63,380 nucleotides of DNA from Candidatus Hodarchaeota archaeon (GTDB lineage Archaea > Asgardarchaeota > Heimdallarchaeia > Hodarchaeales > Hodarchaeaceae): assembly GCA_016840285.1 (NCBI GenBank), contig JAEOSR010000138.1:1-63380 (forward strand), written 5' to 3'. Positions 63,003-63,380 of this stretch are shown piece after piece. How positions within the stretch are numbered: the first letter of the stretch is position 1; each line of letters starts with the position of its first letter. The notes under the pieces are model-generated. The model did not search any database, had not been told where the DNA came from, and saw only the letters and a list, made by a program, of their open reading frames with translations. Position numbers and translations under genes: made by a program.

Positions 63003-63380
63003 TTATTTAAAAAAATCAAGCAAAGTTGGGATACCAACTGTCATCTGAATGAAGTCTACAAAACCAATTACGAATGTAAACCCTAATAGAATCATGAATA
63101 ACTTACGATCTTTGTACGGCAGAATGGTTAGACAAGCATAAAACCACATCCAGTACCATGGAAATGCAGTGGTATAGATTTTAAGAAAACCAAGGAGAAG
63201 AACGAAGGGTAACCAATATACTCGCTCTACTACTCCATGAAGATTCCTTTCTATGGTGTAATCTTTGGGAGGATAACCTATCCAGTATACCAATGCGAGA
63301 ATTAGAATTCCCAAAGAAAATAATGATGAAAGGCTTGGATAGAGTAAGAAAAGGGGATTAGATAGAAGTTGACCCGAATA
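63003..63380 (-). CDS. Membrane protein C-terminus, cut at right window edge
   Basis: The minus-strand frame runs open to base 63380, beyond the TTG at 63314, reading YSGQLLSNPLFLLYPSLSSL into the downstream portion. The visible 125 residues contain about four membrane segments, including TAFPWYWMWFYACLTILPY and LFMILLGFTFVIGFVDF. The P-W-Y-W-x-W pattern is often seen in polytopic glycosyltransferases (GT-C type), so a mannosyltransferase or DUF2029-like protein is a guess. The 5' end is outside the window. Confidence 0.65.
   Translation of the reverse strand, partial: YSGQLLSNPLFLLYPSLSSLFSLGILILALVYWIGYPPKDYTIERNLHGVVERVYWLPFVLLLGFLKIYTTAFPWYWMWFYACLTILPYKDRKLFMILLGFTFVIGFVDFIQMTVGIPTLLDFFK

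Overview
The window looks like a piece of an Asgard archaeal chromosome, possibly Heimdallarchaeia-like, although no rRNA or other marker fixes the lineage. It is AT-rich. It carries archaeal information-processing genes (topoisomerase VI A and B, an AlaX editing protein, an MJ1316-domain protein, a HEMK2/Mtq2-type methyltransferase and a ribbon-helix-helix regulator). Alongside these are eukaryote-like traits: two Ras-superfamily small GTPases, a longin/roadblock-like N-terminus on a 963-residue protein, and a RING-like zinc finger on a Dna2-type helicase-nuclease. Many genes start at GTG or TTG, with purine-rich Shine-Dalgarno sequences. I saw no tRNA, rRNA, CRISPR array, insertion sequence or transposase.

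Layout. 1-3146: a cut-off ion permease with an apparent frameshift, an NAD-synthetase-like protein that lacks its ATP-binding motif and is coupled to a 48-residue zinc protein, and a Ras-like GTPase. 3169-16688 (minus): one tight five-gene operon, gyrB-gyrA-top6B-top6A-kinase-like protein, with gaps of only 6-13 bases. The topoisomerase VI B protein is 2311 residues, several times normal size, because of about 28 tandem helix-hairpin-helix-like repeats in its C-terminal three quarters. This is the most striking object in the window. 16929-24328: a phosphoesterase, a coiled-coil protein, an RHH regulator, a pair of RCK/TrkA-type proteins, the Mtq2-like methyltransferase and the 963-residue helical protein. 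24495-30224: a second, degenerate GTPase in a two-gene operon with a zinc-ribbon protein, PPC (DUF296) and RidA proteins, and a three-gene operon ending in a zinc-hook SMC/Rad50-like ATPase.

30413-36270: a CYTH protein, an orphan radical-SAM SPASM fragment, TatD, and a four-gene operon for two ABC-2 type transporters, followed by the MJ1316-zinc-ribbon protein. 36559-49092: a RACo-type corrinoid-protein reactivator behind a hairpin-rich leader, an SDR, a two-cluster ferredoxin, OsmC, a second SDR, an asymmetric heterodimeric ABC exporter, MFS, a methyltransferase, a phosphoesterase and AlaX. 49166-50675: two membrane proteins and a C2H2-type zinc-finger protein.

50740-63380: a DNA-processing and DNA-modification neighbourhood. 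It holds the Dna2-like nuclease-helicase with a C-terminal RING-like finger and four different DNA methyltransferases (Eco57I-like, beta-class DPPF type, DUF1156 zinc-rich type, SPPY type). Interspersed are a cupin, thioredoxin reductase and a HAD phosphatase. The region ends with an RNase J-like beta-CASP protein and the end of a membrane protein cut by the window edge. No dedicated restriction endonuclease is recognisable, so the methyltransferase group is either solitary modification or an undescribed system using the Dna2-like protein.
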